This document shows, piece by piece, positions 8,318 through 16,275 of a DNA stretch of 34,951 bases. Made by a program: the position numbers and the translations under genes. The notes under the pieces were generated by a model that was not told the origin of the DNA, ran no database searches, and saw nothing but the letters and a program-made list of their open reading frames with translations. This DNA comes from Flectobacillus sp049240685. GTDB lineage: Bacteria; Bacteroidota; Bacteroidia; Cytophagales; Spirosomataceae. The stretch is taken from assembly GCF_049240685.1 (NCBI RefSeq), contig NZ_JBMLSD010000003.1, forward strand, positions 1 through 34,951, given 5' to 3'. Numbering within the stretch: position 1 is the stretch's first letter; every line of letters starts with the position of its first letter.

Positions 8318-10051
8318 TTATTCTATAAGTTTTTGTTGACTGATTTTCTGATCTAAGTTATGGCTTGTTCCGCCAATAGTTTTAGCTTTTTTCCATTGCT
8401 CGACCGCTTTCGCAACATCGCCTAACTGATACAATACGTCGCCATAATGTTCGACAATTGTACCGCTTTTATTAATGTTGTTTTCTACTGCCTTTTCGAG
8501 ATAAATTTTTGCTTTGGCAAAGTCTTTCATTTCGTACAATACCCAAGCGTAGGTATCCAAATAGGTTCCATTGTTTGGGTGACGTTCTACGAGTCTATTG
8601 GCCATTTGTGCGGCCTTTTCGAGTTTTACTTTTCTTAAAGACAAGAAATAGCTGTAGTTGTTGAGCACATGGTCATTGTCAGGATCTTCTTTCAAAGCAG
8701 CTTCATAAGCCTCATCCGATTTTTCATGTTTGCCGATACTATTGTAGGTATCGCCTAATTGTGCAAAAATATGCTGAGCCAACTCATATCCTTCTGGAGC
8801 CAATCGCTTGGCTTCTTCTAGCGCTTCAATGGCTTTTTCGTTGTTGCGTTTACGATAATGAGCAGAGCCATTGAGGTACCAAAAAACTGATTGATTGGGA
8901 AAAACTTCAATCGCTTGTTCCGAATGCACGATGGCACTATCTATTTGATTCAAATCAAAGTCAAGTTGAATAATTCGTCCCCATACTTCATTAACCGATG
9001 GGTCGAGGTGTGCAGCTTTTACGTATTCGTTACGTGCTTCGGCAACTTCGCCCTTTTGAAACAACAAATCTCCATAAATCGCATGGGATTTGGGGTCTTT
9101 AGGATTTGCTACGATTAATGATTTGACCAAATTAAATGCCATTTGTTTTGACTTTTCGTCTTTCATCATCGATACATAGCTCATTAAGATTCGAGCTTTG
9201 GTATTGACATCTAGGTTTGGATCTGCAAATGCTAATTCTAATTCCTTGTTACATTTTTCGATGTCTCCCTTTTCTTGATACAATTGCGCTAACATCACAT
9301 GTGCTTGCGCATTACCAGGGTTCATTTTAAGAATTTTTTCTAAATATGGAATCGCTTGTTCGTTTCTTTTTTGAGAAATTAACAATTCTGCCTGATCCAC
9401 AATGTAATCTATCTCCTCTGGGTCGGAGGCTATCAATTTTTCACCCTCTTTTATTGCATCTTCTACTTTCCCTAATTTTAGCAAAACTGCTTGTTTCTGT
9501 CGAGAAAGCTCTTCATTAATCCCCAATACCTTTTCTGCTTTGTCAAATGCCTTCACAGCATCATCTAAGCGGTTATCAAAAATAAATATTGCACCTTGCT
9601 GTAGGTAGTACTCTGGGTTATTTGGGTACAGCCCTACTAATTTTTGATAAACCGCTTCGGCTTCGGAAAGCTGCTTATTTTTTACATATAAATCTGCGAG
9701 TAACTCATGGTAACTTGCGTTGTTAGGATCTATCTCAATAGCTTTTCGGACATAACCAATCGCCTTTGCTTCTTCATTCATTTTAAGATATACTTTTCCC
9801 AAAGTATAAAGAACTCCACTATTTTTGGGGGTTATTGATAAAGCTTTTTCTAATGGTACAATCGCTTTGTCGTAATCTTCCATCATAAAATACTTCATCC
9901 CATCAGTAAAATGCCCCTCTGCCTCCAATTGTTGGGCAGGGGTAATTTCTATCTTTTTGGTAGAGGCTTCTTTTTTTTGAGCAAATCCTATCTGATGGCT
10001 CATGACAAGCACAGCCCCAACAAGGATCGTATTTCTTAGCGTAACATTCAT
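8318..10051 (-). CDS. Large secreted tetratricopeptide repeat protein
   Basis: Protein-interaction scaffold, probably periplasmic or attached to the outer membrane. The start at 10051 is chosen because it begins MNVTLRNTILVGAVLVMSHQ with a signal peptide ending GFAQ; an in-frame ATG at 10099 would add 16 residues with no signal character. The mature protein is almost entirely TPRs (at least twelve), for example GVLYTLGKVYLKMNEEAKAI, SYHELLADLYVKNKQLSEAE and DHVLNNYSYFLSLRKVKLEK. The total is 577 residues. A -7 promoter box at 10116-10123 fits this start. It is first in the TPR / DUF4292 / M23 set. No enzymatic domain is seen; the partner is unknown. Confidence 0.87.
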   Translation of the reverse strand: MNVTLRNTILVGAVLVMSHQIGFAQKKEASTKKIEITPAQQLEAEGHFTDGMKYFMMEDYDKAIVPLEKALSITPKNSGVLYTLGKVYLKMNEEAKAIGYVRKAIEIDPNNASYHELLADLYVKNKQLSEAEAVYQKLVGLYPNNPEYYLQQGAIFIFDNRLDDAVKAFDKAEKVLGINEELSRQKQAVLLKLGKVEDAIKEGEKLIASDPEEIDYIVDQAELLISQKRNEQAIPYLEKILKMNPGNAQAHVMLAQLYQEKGDIEKCNKELELAFADPNLDVNTKARILMSYVSMMKDEKSKQMAFNLVKSLIVANPKDPKSHAIYGDLLFQKGEVAEARNEYVKAAHLDPSVNEVWGRIIQLDFDLNQIDSAIVHSEQAIEVFPNQSVFWYLNGSAHYRKRNNEKAIEALEEAKRLAPEGYELAQHIFAQLGDTYNSIGKHEKSDEAYEAALKEDPDNDHVLNNYSYFLSLRKVKLEKAAQMANRLVERHPNNGTYLDTYAWVLYEMKDFAKAKIYLEKAVENNINKSGTIVEHYGDVLYQLGDVAKAVEQWKKAKTIGGTSHNLDQKISQQKLIE

Positions 10052-10115
10052 ATTGATTGGGTAGTACATTCGGTGGTTCTGTGGTGACAAATGAAGCACA
10101 ACAGGGATTCTTTTT

Positions 10116-10123
10116 CAAAGTTA
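10116..10123 (-). promoter_or_regulatory. Candidate -7 promoter box of the large TPR gene
   Basis: Exact TAACTTTG on the minus strand about 65 bases upstream of the chosen ATG. No good -33 TTG lies at the usual distance, so this is a motif match of moderate value. Confidence 0.35.
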
Positions 10124-10285
10124 CTAAAATAATTTTCAAGTCCTTGAAATCAAAGCAATTCGCTAAATCATTCGGTATTTTATGGCTTTAGACTTGTTAC
10201 CTATTGGCTTCTCTTTTGCTATAAAATTATCTGACTATAGTTTAGGGCAATAACGTAGAATGACAAATATCTGGTATAAAAACGT

Positions 10286-10338
10286 TTGGCTTTGAGTAAT
10301 CGGTTTTCACTTTAGACAACTCCAATACTCAAAGCCAA
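10286..10338 (-). terminator. Terminator-like hairpin after the NeuD-like acyltransferase gene
   Basis: Perfect 13-bp arms TTGGCTTTGAGTA (10286-10298) and TACTCAAAGCCAA (10326-10338) with a 27-base loop, 8 bases past the stop at 10347. On the minus strand ACGTTTTTATAC follows. Confidence 0.7.
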
Positions 10339-10346
10339 TCATTTAT

Positions 10347-10979
10347 TTATACTTTTTTTGCAGGATTACCAAACACTGTTTCTTTAGCTTTTACGTCCTC
10401 AATTACGACAGAACCAGCGCCAATTCTAGCACTTTTACCAATCTTTACGCCACCAACAATGGTTACGCCTGTACCAATAAAAGCGTTGTCTTCGATGACT
10501 GCTCCTGCGCCTATGACTGTTCCTGCGCCAATTTGAACAAAATCGCCCACCTTTGCATCAACATCTATTAGTACTCTACTGTGTAAAATATTATGATTCC
10601 CAATTTCGGCTCTTGGGTTGATAATTGCACCTGCTGCAATCAAATTACCATGACCAATTGATGCCGTTGAAGCAATAATAGACTGGTCATGAATGGCATT
10701 GACAGGCTGTACTTTGCGCACGTCATGCAGCATTTCTACGATGTTTTTGCGCACCTTTGTTTCGTCAATTGCTACAAAAGCTTCACATTTTTTACCAATC
10801 AATTTGGTGGATCCCTCATCGTCGGGCGACCCTAATACGGTAATATCATCTATTTCGGTATTGTGTAGCTTTTCGTTATCGTCCAAAAAAGCATATACTA
10901 CGACATTGTTTCTTTTAAAAATATCAAGTGCCACTGCGCCCAAGCCGCTTGCACCAATAATAATTACTGGATTTTCCAT
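10347..10979 (-). CDS. NeuD/PglD-like acyltransferase with left-handed beta-helix
   Basis: The 210-residue protein begins with a Rossmann-like N-terminal domain (PVIIIGASGLGAVALDIFKRN) that in PglD/NeuD proteins binds the sugar substrate. Hexapeptide repeats follow from about residue 105 (ASIGHGNLIAAGAIINPRAEIGNHN, then IGAGTVIGAGAVIEDNAFIGTGVTI), forming a left-handed beta-helix, and it ends with the common VFGNPAKKV. Such enzymes transfer an acetyl group from acetyl-CoA to an amino sugar or sialic acid for surface glycans. No sialic acid or sugar biosynthesis genes lie beside it, so the acceptor is unknown. It is 39 bases downstream of the M14 peptidase gene and is followed by a hairpin terminator. 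Confidence 0.85.
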   Translation of the reverse strand: MENPVIIIGASGLGAVALDIFKRNNVVVYAFLDDNEKLHNTEIDDITVLGSPDDEGSTKLIGKKCEAFVAIDETKVRKNIVEMLHDVRKVQPVNAIHDQSIIASTASIGHGNLIAAGAIINPRAEIGNHNILHSRVLIDVDAKVGDFVQIGAGTVIGAGAVIEDNAFIGTGVTIVGGVKIGKSARIGAGSVVIEDVKAKETVFGNPAKKV

Positions 10980-11018
10980 TTGTTTGATTGAATTAGACTG
11001 TCTTTAGACTTCGGGAGC

Positions 11019-12302
11019 TTATTGAATCACTCCATTTTTTATCACATATTTTACTTCGTCATTTTTCAACAAAGTAAAATCGGCTTTCATTCCTAAACTA
11101 ATTTCTTTTTTTGCTTGTATTGTCAATCCTTTTCCATCGATTTCATCTGTTCCAAAAAAGACCGACATATCTCCAATTTCCTCGACGGTGCTTGTATTGA
11201 CAAAACCATCACCTCCACTAACAGGTTCTTCGTTACGATTGATGGCAATATCTGCGACATAACTTATATTGCCCTTTTGAATAGTTACATTTCTGATGAT
11301 TAAATCAAAAATCGCCTTCCCATTTACGGGCAAAGCATCGTAAGTCTCAGTAGTTTCGTTGACGTATGACTTTGTAGCAACTGAGTTCAAGGCCGATAAA
11401 ATCGAGATATAATTTAGCTTACGAATATATTGTTTTTCAGGATCGTTTTTAAACCCTCCAGATTCGATAAGGATGAGCGAAGTTCCCCATTTTTGTATAT
11501 TATCACCAAAAGCTCTTGGTTCAAAATCTGACGGCCATTTGCCCACACAATTGGGTAAATACTGTTGCAAACCACGATTCATCTGCACAATTACTTGCAT
11601 AGCCTTTTTGCGAACATCGTTTACTTCTTGAGCCTCGTTGTAAGCCGTTGCCAAAAAGGACATCGTTGCCAAATTGCCCGTCTGACCAGCCGAATACCTG
11701 CGGTCTTTGTCATGAAGGTTAAAACCAAAATCAGGTTTTAAGGTTTTGACTAAATTTTTCAGTAAACGACCTTCAGGGGTTTGTAAAGCCAAAGCATCAC
11801 GGTTCATATCTATACCCAAAGCGGTGTATCTCGACCATGCCTCAGCACCGTCAGGATTGAGCATTGGCACAAAATAAAAAGTACATTTTTCGAGTAATGT
11901 CTTTTTAAAATCTGAATATGCGGGAGTATCCTTTCCTAAAAAATTGAAAATATCCATCAAGGCCATCGTAGCAGTAGCTTCATTGCCGTGCATCTGCGAC
12001 CATAAAAGCACTTTGGTTGGGCCATTTCCTACTTTAACTTGATAAATAGCTCGTCCTTCGGTTGATTTTTCAGCAATTTGGACATCAAACAAAGGATTAG
12101 ACTTTAGTTTTTCTAATAAATTTACCAAAGTTGCATGCCCAAAACGACGTTTGGTAATTGCTTTTTCTTGAAACTGCTCATAAGAATCAAACAGATTTTT
12201 CTGTAATTCTTGTGCATTTATCTGGGTAAGTTGTGTCATTAAAATAATTACCAGTATTAAAAAATTTCGCATGAGACGATGGAGGAACAAAAGGGGTTTC
12301 AT
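11019..12302 (-). CDS. Secreted M14 family zinc carboxypeptidase-like protein
   Basis: A 427-residue protein with a hydrophobic N-terminal signal (FLILVIILMTQLTQINAQ). The M14 zinc site is visible: HGNEAT (about His104 and Glu107), a second histidine in FNLHDKD (about 197) and the catalytic glutamate in ILIESGG (about 279). The arginine/asparagine region around GIDMNRD also fits. It probably trims peptides, possibly from peptidoglycan, outside the cytoplasm; the specificity cannot be read. The last ~95 residues are outside the catalytic fold and end with a segment like the composite domain of amidohydrolases (KADFTLLK...YVIKNGVI). It follows the CLC gene by 61 bases and precedes the NeuD-like gene by 39, so these may be co-transcribed. 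Confidence 0.87.
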   Translation of the reverse strand: MKPLLFLHRLMRNFLILVIILMTQLTQINAQELQKNLFDSYEQFQEKAITKRRFGHATLVNLLEKLKSNPLFDVQIAEKSTEGRAIYQVKVGNGPTKVLLWSQMHGNEATATMALMDIFNFLGKDTPAYSDFKKTLLEKCTFYFVPMLNPDGAEAWSRYTALGIDMNRDALALQTPEGRLLKNLVKTLKPDFGFNLHDKDRRYSAGQTGNLATMSFLATAYNEAQEVNDVRKKAMQVIVQMNRGLQQYLPNCVGKWPSDFEPRAFGDNIQKWGTSLILIESGGFKNDPEKQYIRKLNYISILSALNSVATKSYVNETTETYDALPVNGKAIFDLIIRNVTIQKGNISYVADIAINRNEEPVSGGDGFVNTSTVEEIGDMSVFFGTDEIDGKGLTIQAKKEISLGMKADFTLLKNDEVKYVIKNGVIQ

Positions 12303-12363
12303 CTAAATTTACCCATTTATTCTCTGAACCAAAACATCTCTGATAAAATCACTTTAGTATTTC

Positions 12364-13635
12364 TCAAAAAAACTCATTAATTTCTTTCATGGGGGCCTTA
12401 TTTCCTCCAACAATCTGAGAAGCATAAATACCCACATGTCCAGAAAATAAATACGCTGTAATACATGCAATAGCCATAAATACAGCCGATTCGGCGCCAA
12501 AAAGTTCGATACCCATGAGTGTACACGCCAATGGCGTATTAGATGCGCCCGAAAATACGCCTACAAAACCCATTGCCGCCAACAAACTCAAAGGTAAAGG
12601 AATTATCGTAGAAAGTGTATTTCCTAAAGTTGCCCCTATATAAAACAAAGGCGTTACTTCGCCACCTTTAAATCCCGAACCTAGCGTAAGAGAAGTAAAA
12701 AAAGTTTTTCCCAAAAAATCATACCAATTGACGGTCTTTTGAAATGCTTCTACAATCACAGGAACTCCCAGACCGCTATATCGCTCTGCTTTGAAACCAA
12801 TCAAAAGAATCGCCACCAGCACACCTCCAATTACAGCACGAAGGGGAGGATAGGATACTTTTTGCTTGAAAAAATTCCCCCAAGCATGTGTCATTTGGGC
12901 AAATATCAAACCCATTAGTCCAAAAATCGCTCCTGCCAACATTGCCCATACGAGTGAGGTCGGTATCAAAGGCGTTTGTTCGCTCACGACATAATGTGTA
13001 TGCCCCACATGCCAAACCGACTGACAAACATAATCTGCTACAATTGCACCCAACAAACTTGGGAAAATAGCCTCGTAGCGCATTTTACCAATAATGGCTA
13101 CTTCCAAGGCAAAGACGGTTCCTGCCAAGGGCGTTCCAAATACCGAGGCAAAACCCGCACTAATGCCCACAATGAGTATGATTTTTCTATCAAAATGAGC
13201 AGTATCTCTTTTAAAACCAAGTTTTTCTATCAGTTTAGAGCCCCACAAATACAAGTTATCCGCCAATGCTCCGCCCATTTGGACAGCGGTACCTTCACGC
13301 CCTGCCGACCCTCCAAATAGATGCGTGATAACGGTTGTGACCAGTATTAAAGGCATCATGAGTAAAGGAATCGCTTGAGTTGATTTTTGTAATTCTTCGA
13401 TTAATTGATTATTCCCTTTGGCAACCGAAGCTCCCCAATAATGATAAAGTCCACCTACAACCAAACCAGCCAATGGCAATAGCCAGATAAGCCATGTATG
13501 GCTTTCACGATAATGCGTAGCCCAATCCAATGCAACCAGAAAAAAAGCAGATGCACTCCCTACAACAAAACCGACCACGACACATATCAATAGCCACTTG
13601 ATGACAAACTGAAGCGAAACAAGTTGTAAATTCAT
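12364..13635 (-). CDS. CLC family anion transporter, possibly fluoride/proton type
   Basis: A 423-residue polytopic membrane protein of the CLC superfamily. The helix-F motif reads GGSAGREGT (about 106-114) rather than GREGP, keeping the gating glutamate. The helix-N region reads GGEVTPLFYIGATLG (about 322-336) in place of GxFxP. The helix-D region that is usually GSGIP reads KGNNQLIEEL, with no serine. These changes recall the CLC-F subgroup of fluoride/proton antiporters; that is inference, and a chloride or other anion remains possible. No fluoride riboswitch is visible upstream. It is divergent from the AraC-type gene, with a strong promoter whose -7 box ends only 4 bases before the ATG. 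An M14 peptidase gene follows. Confidence 0.88.
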   Translation of the reverse strand: MNLQLVSLQFVIKWLLICVVVGFVVGSASAFFLVALDWATHYRESHTWLIWLLPLAGLVVGGLYHYWGASVAKGNNQLIEELQKSTQAIPLLMMPLILVTTVITHLFGGSAGREGTAVQMGGALADNLYLWGSKLIEKLGFKRDTAHFDRKIILIVGISAGFASVFGTPLAGTVFALEVAIIGKMRYEAIFPSLLGAIVADYVCQSVWHVGHTHYVVSEQTPLIPTSLVWAMLAGAIFGLMGLIFAQMTHAWGNFFKQKVSYPPLRAVIGGVLVAILLIGFKAERYSGLGVPVIVEAFQKTVNWYDFLGKTFFTSLTLGSGFKGGEVTPLFYIGATLGNTLSTIIPLPLSLLAAMGFVGVFSGASNTPLACTLMGIELFGAESAVFMAIACITAYLFSGHVGIYASQIVGGNKAPMKEINEFF

Positions 13636-13639
13636 ATTG

Positions 13640-13670
13640 CAAAGTTAAGTTGTTGATTTAAAACAGCCAA
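13640..13670 (-). promoter_or_regulatory. Promoter of the CLC gene
   Basis: On the minus strand TTG (13668-13670), a 20-base spacer and an exact -7 box TAACTTTG (13640-13647). The box ends 4 bases before the ATG at 13635, so transcription should start at or within a few bases of the start codon. Confidence 0.6.
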
Positions 13671-13696
13671 TTTTCCCCATTTCTGACTTGGTTTAG

Positions 13697-13704
13697 TATA
13701 TTTG
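13697..13704 (+). promoter_or_regulatory. Candidate -7 promoter box of the AraC-family gene
   Basis: Exact TATATTTG about 62 bases upstream of the ATG at 13766. The expected -33 position holds TTTTC (13671-13675), one mismatch from TTTG and next to the -33 box of the divergent CLC promoter. Confidence 0.4.
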
Positions 13705-13765
13705 AATATCTATGCCACTCTAATAAAGAAGAAAACGCACAGCATAATATAACTTTTTAATTTCT

Positions 13766-14647
13766 ATGAAAACACTTCGACTTGAAGAGGTGACTCCTTC
13801 TAAACTTCATTTTGAACTCAATACCATGCAGTGGCTAGAAGAACACCGTTCTGAGCAGTCCAACGAAATGCACAAGCACGATTACTATGTGATTATTTGG
13901 GTAAAAGAAGGTACAGGAACACATACCGTTGATTTCCAAAAATTCGATTTACATCCTCAAACTTTTTGGTTTCTTTCTCCAGGTCAAGCGCACGCTTTTC
14001 ATTTTCAATCGCCTCCTAGTGGTTATGTCATTTCGTTTGATAGTGATTTTTTCTTTACTTATGAAAATAATAGAGAATTCCTGATTGACACTGGGCTTTT
14101 CCACAATACTTTTCAGTTTAAGCCTTTTACATTAGATAACTCTCTTTCTTTTGGTTTAGAAAACATCCTTCAAAACATTCAGGCTGAATACCAAAATCGT
14201 GATGGCATTTATCAAGAAGATATGCTAAGAAGCTTGATCAAAATGTTTCTGATACAATGTGCACGATTATTTTCGAGTCAATTAGCTCCGACACACGACG
14301 AATCTTCAAAATCTGTTTGTTTAGTCAGACGATTTCAGGATTTGGTAGAACTTCGTTTTAGTCAAAAAAACAAAGTTGCTGATTACGCCGACCAATTGAG
14401 TGTTACACCAAGCCATTTGAATGATACTGTCAAAAAAGTGACGGGACAACCAGCCTCCGAACATATCAAGCAACGTGTGATTCTGGAAATTAAACGTAAA
14501 GCCAATTTTGGGATGGTATCAGCCAAAGAAATTGCCTTTGATTTGGGCTTCGAAGATGAAGCACACTTTTCTAAATACTTCAAAAACTATACAGGACAAA
14601 CCTTTTCTGAGTACAAAAAACAGCTTGCCAGCCACTCAAAACGCTAA
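13766..14647 (+). CDS. AraC-family transcriptional regulator
   Basis: A 293-residue DNA-binding regulator. The N-terminal half is a cupin-like effector domain (MHKHDYYVIIWVKEGTGTHTVDF, then LSPGQAHAF). The C-terminal ~100 residues carry two helix-turn-helix motifs, the first around KVADYADQLSVTPSHLNDTVKK and the second around SAKEIAFDLGFEDEAHFSKY, ending FKNYTGQTFSEYKK, the usual AraC signature. The gene is divergent from the CLC gene and 121 bases upstream of the YceI gene. Two near-identical half-sites 21 bp apart begin 12 bases after its stop codon, just where an AraC-type activator of the YceI promoter would bind, so that gene is the likely target. The effector is unknown. Confidence 0.92.
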   Translation: MKTLRLEEVTPSKLHFELNTMQWLEEHRSEQSNEMHKHDYYVIIWVKEGTGTHTVDFQKFDLHPQTFWFLSPGQAHAFHFQSPPSGYVISFDSDFFFTYENNREFLIDTGLFHNTFQFKPFTLDNSLSFGLENILQNIQAEYQNRDGIYQEDMLRSLIKMFLIQCARLFSSQLAPTHDESSKSVCLVRRFQDLVELRFSQKNKVADYADQLSVTPSHLNDTVKKVTGQPASEHIKQRVILEIKRKANFGMVSAKEIAFDLGFEDEAHFSKYFKNYTGQTFSEYKKQLASHSKR

Positions 14648-14658
14648 TTTTTTTGATA

Positions 14659-14690
14659 ATCCGTAAAATCGACAAGTTTATCCGTAAATT
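14659..14690 (+). promoter_or_regulatory. Candidate AraC-type operator, two direct half-sites 21 bp apart
   Basis: ATCCGTAAAAT (14659-14669) and ATCCGTAAATT (14680-14690) match at 10 of 11 positions with a 21-bp repeat distance, two turns of the helix, the spacing of classic AraC half-sites. The proximal half-site lies about 40-50 bases upstream of the start predicted from the -7 box at 14719. Binding by the adjacent regulator is inference. Confidence 0.55.
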
Positions 14691-14718
14691 ATATATCATA
14701 ACATTTAATGTATATACA

Positions 14719-14726
14719 TATATTTG
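14719..14726 (+). promoter_or_regulatory. -7 promoter box of the YceI gene
   Basis: Exact TATATTTG 42 bases upstream of the ATG. No TTTG or TTG is found at the -33 position, as expected for a promoter that needs an activator. The perfect 12-bp palindrome ATGTATATACAT (14708-14719) abuts the box. Confidence 0.5.
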
Positions 14727-14768
14727 CATTATCAAATTAAAACAAACAACATTTAAACATACAAAGTC

Positions 14769-15296
14769 ATGGCAACTAACACTTGGGCAATCGACCCTTC
14801 ACACTCAGAAATCCAGTTCAAAGTAAAACACTTAGTAATCACTACTGTAACAGGTCATTTTGAAGAATTTTCAGGTGCAGTAGAAGCAGAAGAAGGATTT
14901 GAAAATGCAAGCATTTCATTCGAAGCTAATACAGCCTCTATCAATACAAAAAGCGAACAACGTGACGGTCACTTAAAAAGCGCTGACTTTTTCGATGTTG
15001 AGCAATTCCCAACTTTATCATTCAAATCTACTTCATTTGTAAAAGATGGTAGCGATTTTGAATTGAAAGGTGATTTGACTATCAAAGGAGTAACACTTCC
15101 TGTTACCTTGGATGTTGACTTCGAAGGTGTTGCTACTGACCCTTGGGGTAATGTAAAAGCAGGTTTTGAAGTAACAGGTAAAATCAACCGTAAAGATTTC
15201 GGTTTGACTTGGAACGCTATTACTGAAGCTGGTAGTGCATTGGTAAGTGAAGAAGTAAAATTAGTAGCTAACATTCAGTTGGTGAAACAAGCGTAA
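14769..15296 (+). CDS. YceI family protein
   Basis: A 175-residue lipocalin-like beta-barrel protein of the YceI family, whose members bind long isoprenoid or amide lipids. Key segments are WAIDPSHSEIQFKVKHL at the N-terminus, the conserved RDGHLKSADFFDVEQFPTLSFKS (here beginning QRDGHLKS), the repeated strand pattern LTIKGVTLPVTLDVDFEG, and NRKDFGLTWN near the end. There is no signal peptide, so unlike E. coli YceI this copy should be cytoplasmic. It sits between the AraC-type regulator and a pirin gene, a grouping seen in other Bacteroidota, and its promoter carries candidate AraC half-sites. A role in response to an organic or redox stress is plausible, but the sequence does not prove it. 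Confidence 0.92.
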   Translation: MATNTWAIDPSHSEIQFKVKHLVITTVTGHFEEFSGAVEAEEGFENASISFEANTASINTKSEQRDGHLKSADFFDVEQFPTLSFKSTSFVKDGSDFELKGDLTIKGVTLPVTLDVDFEGVATDPWGNVKAGFEVTGKINRKDFGLTWNAITEAGSALVSEEVKLVANIQLVKQA

Positions 15297-15359
15297 TATA
15301 GACAAAGAGAGGTTTGAGCTTTTGGTTTTCTATCTCTCTAGGTAATACATTTTATCAAT

Positions 15360-15411
15360 TAGGTTTTCAGCATACTTTCTTGTTTTACAAAAACACTACG
15401 CTGAAAACCTA
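15360..15411 (+). promoter_or_regulatory. Hairpin between the YceI and pirin genes
   Basis: Perfect 12-bp arms TAGGTTTTCAGC (15360-15371) and GCTGAAAACCTA (15400-15411) with a 28-base loop, ending 20 bases before the pirin ATG. No U-run follows on the plus strand, so it is not a classic terminator; it may be an RNA stability or attenuation element, or an operator. An AAAGGAG ribosome-binding site lies just after it, 7 bases before the ATG. Confidence 0.45.
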
Positions 15412-15431
15412 TACCAAGAAAGGAGTTTCTG

Positions 15432-16154
15432 ATGAAACCGCTTAAAAAAACCCTCCATCTTGCAGACACGAGAGGAAAAGCCGATCATGGTTGGCTCAAA
15501 GCAAAACATACCTTTTCGTTCTCAAACTATCATGACCCTTCTCGCGTCCATTTTGGAGCCTTGCGAGTACTAAACGATGATTATATCGCAGGAGGAATGG
15601 GCTTTGGAATGCACCCACACGATAACATGGAAATCATCACGATTCCAACTAGTGGGGTAGTGGCACATAAAGATAGCTTTGGTAATTATGGAACTATAAC
15701 GGCGGGCGAAATTCAAGTAATGAGTGCCGGAACGGGTATTTATCATTCAGAGTTCAACCATCAACAAAACGAGCCTTTGACTTTATTTCAGATTTGGTTA
15801 TTTCCTAATCAAGAAAATGTCAAACCTCGTTATGCTCAACAATCTTTTGATGTAGCGGCTCGTCACAATCGTTTTCAAACGGTAGTGACCCCAGCCAACG
15901 ACCAACAAGAGGACGCTCTTTGGATTTACCAAGATGCTTATTTTAGCATTGGTAATTTTGAAGCAGGGCAAGATTTTTCTTATCAAATAAAACGTCCAGG
16001 CAATGGCTTATATGTATTTGTGATAGAAGGAGAAGTGCAAGTTGCCGACGAAAATTTGAAGTCAAGAGATGGATTGGGATTGGAAAACCTCCAAGAAGCA
16101 CATTTCAAAACCACCACGGGAGTAGAGTTGTTGCTGATGGAAGTTCCAGAATAG
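15432..16154 (+). CDS. Pirin family protein (YhaK/quercetinase-like)
   Basis: A 240-residue bicupin protein. The N-terminal cupin has the metal ligands His61 and His63 (HPHDNMEI), His105 and Glu107 (IYHSEFNH), matching the site of E. coli YhaK/YhhW and human pirin. Some family members have quercetin 2,3-dioxygenase activity; others act as redox sensors or have no known substrate, so the function is open. The start is supported by an AAAGGAG ribosome-binding site at the normal distance, which is unusual for this phylum and suggests efficient translation. It lies 135 bases after the YceI gene, with an inverted repeat between, and is followed by a bidirectional terminator shared with the convergent phosphatase gene. 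Confidence 0.92.
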   Translation: MKPLKKTLHLADTRGKADHGWLKAKHTFSFSNYHDPSRVHFGALRVLNDDYIAGGMGFGMHPHDNMEIITIPTSGVVAHKDSFGNYGTITAGEIQVMSAGTGIYHSEFNHQQNEPLTLFQIWLFPNQENVKPRYAQQSFDVAARHNRFQTVVTPANDQQEDALWIYQDAYFSIGNFEAGQDFSYQIKRPGNGLYVFVIEGEVQVADENLKSRDGLGLENLQEAHFKTTTGVELLLMEVPE

Positions 16155-16220
16155 CTTATGGCTCGGAGCCGTCAGCTTTTAGTTTAGTTTTTTATCCATT
16201 CATGGATTTGTGATAAATTA

Positions 16221-16254
16221 AAAAGCCTTAGTTTTTTGACATACTAAGGCTTTT
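16221..16254. terminator. Bidirectional terminator between the pirin and KdsC-like genes
   Basis: Perfect 11-bp arms AAAAGCCTTAG (16221-16231) and CTAAGGCTTTT (16244-16254), flanked by A- and T-runs so that it works in both directions for the convergent genes. Confidence 0.88.
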
Positions 16255-16275
16255 TTGTTTTACTATTGTTTTATC

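Noticed and set aside
9903..10139. A 78-residue minus-strand frame overlapping the start of the large TPR gene
   Set aside because: It overlaps the signal peptide region in another frame, crosses the promoter box and resembles no known protein.
13636..13765. Search for a fluoride riboswitch before the CLC gene
   Set aside because: Neither strand shows the conserved fluoride aptamer segments, and the promoter leaves no room for a leader.
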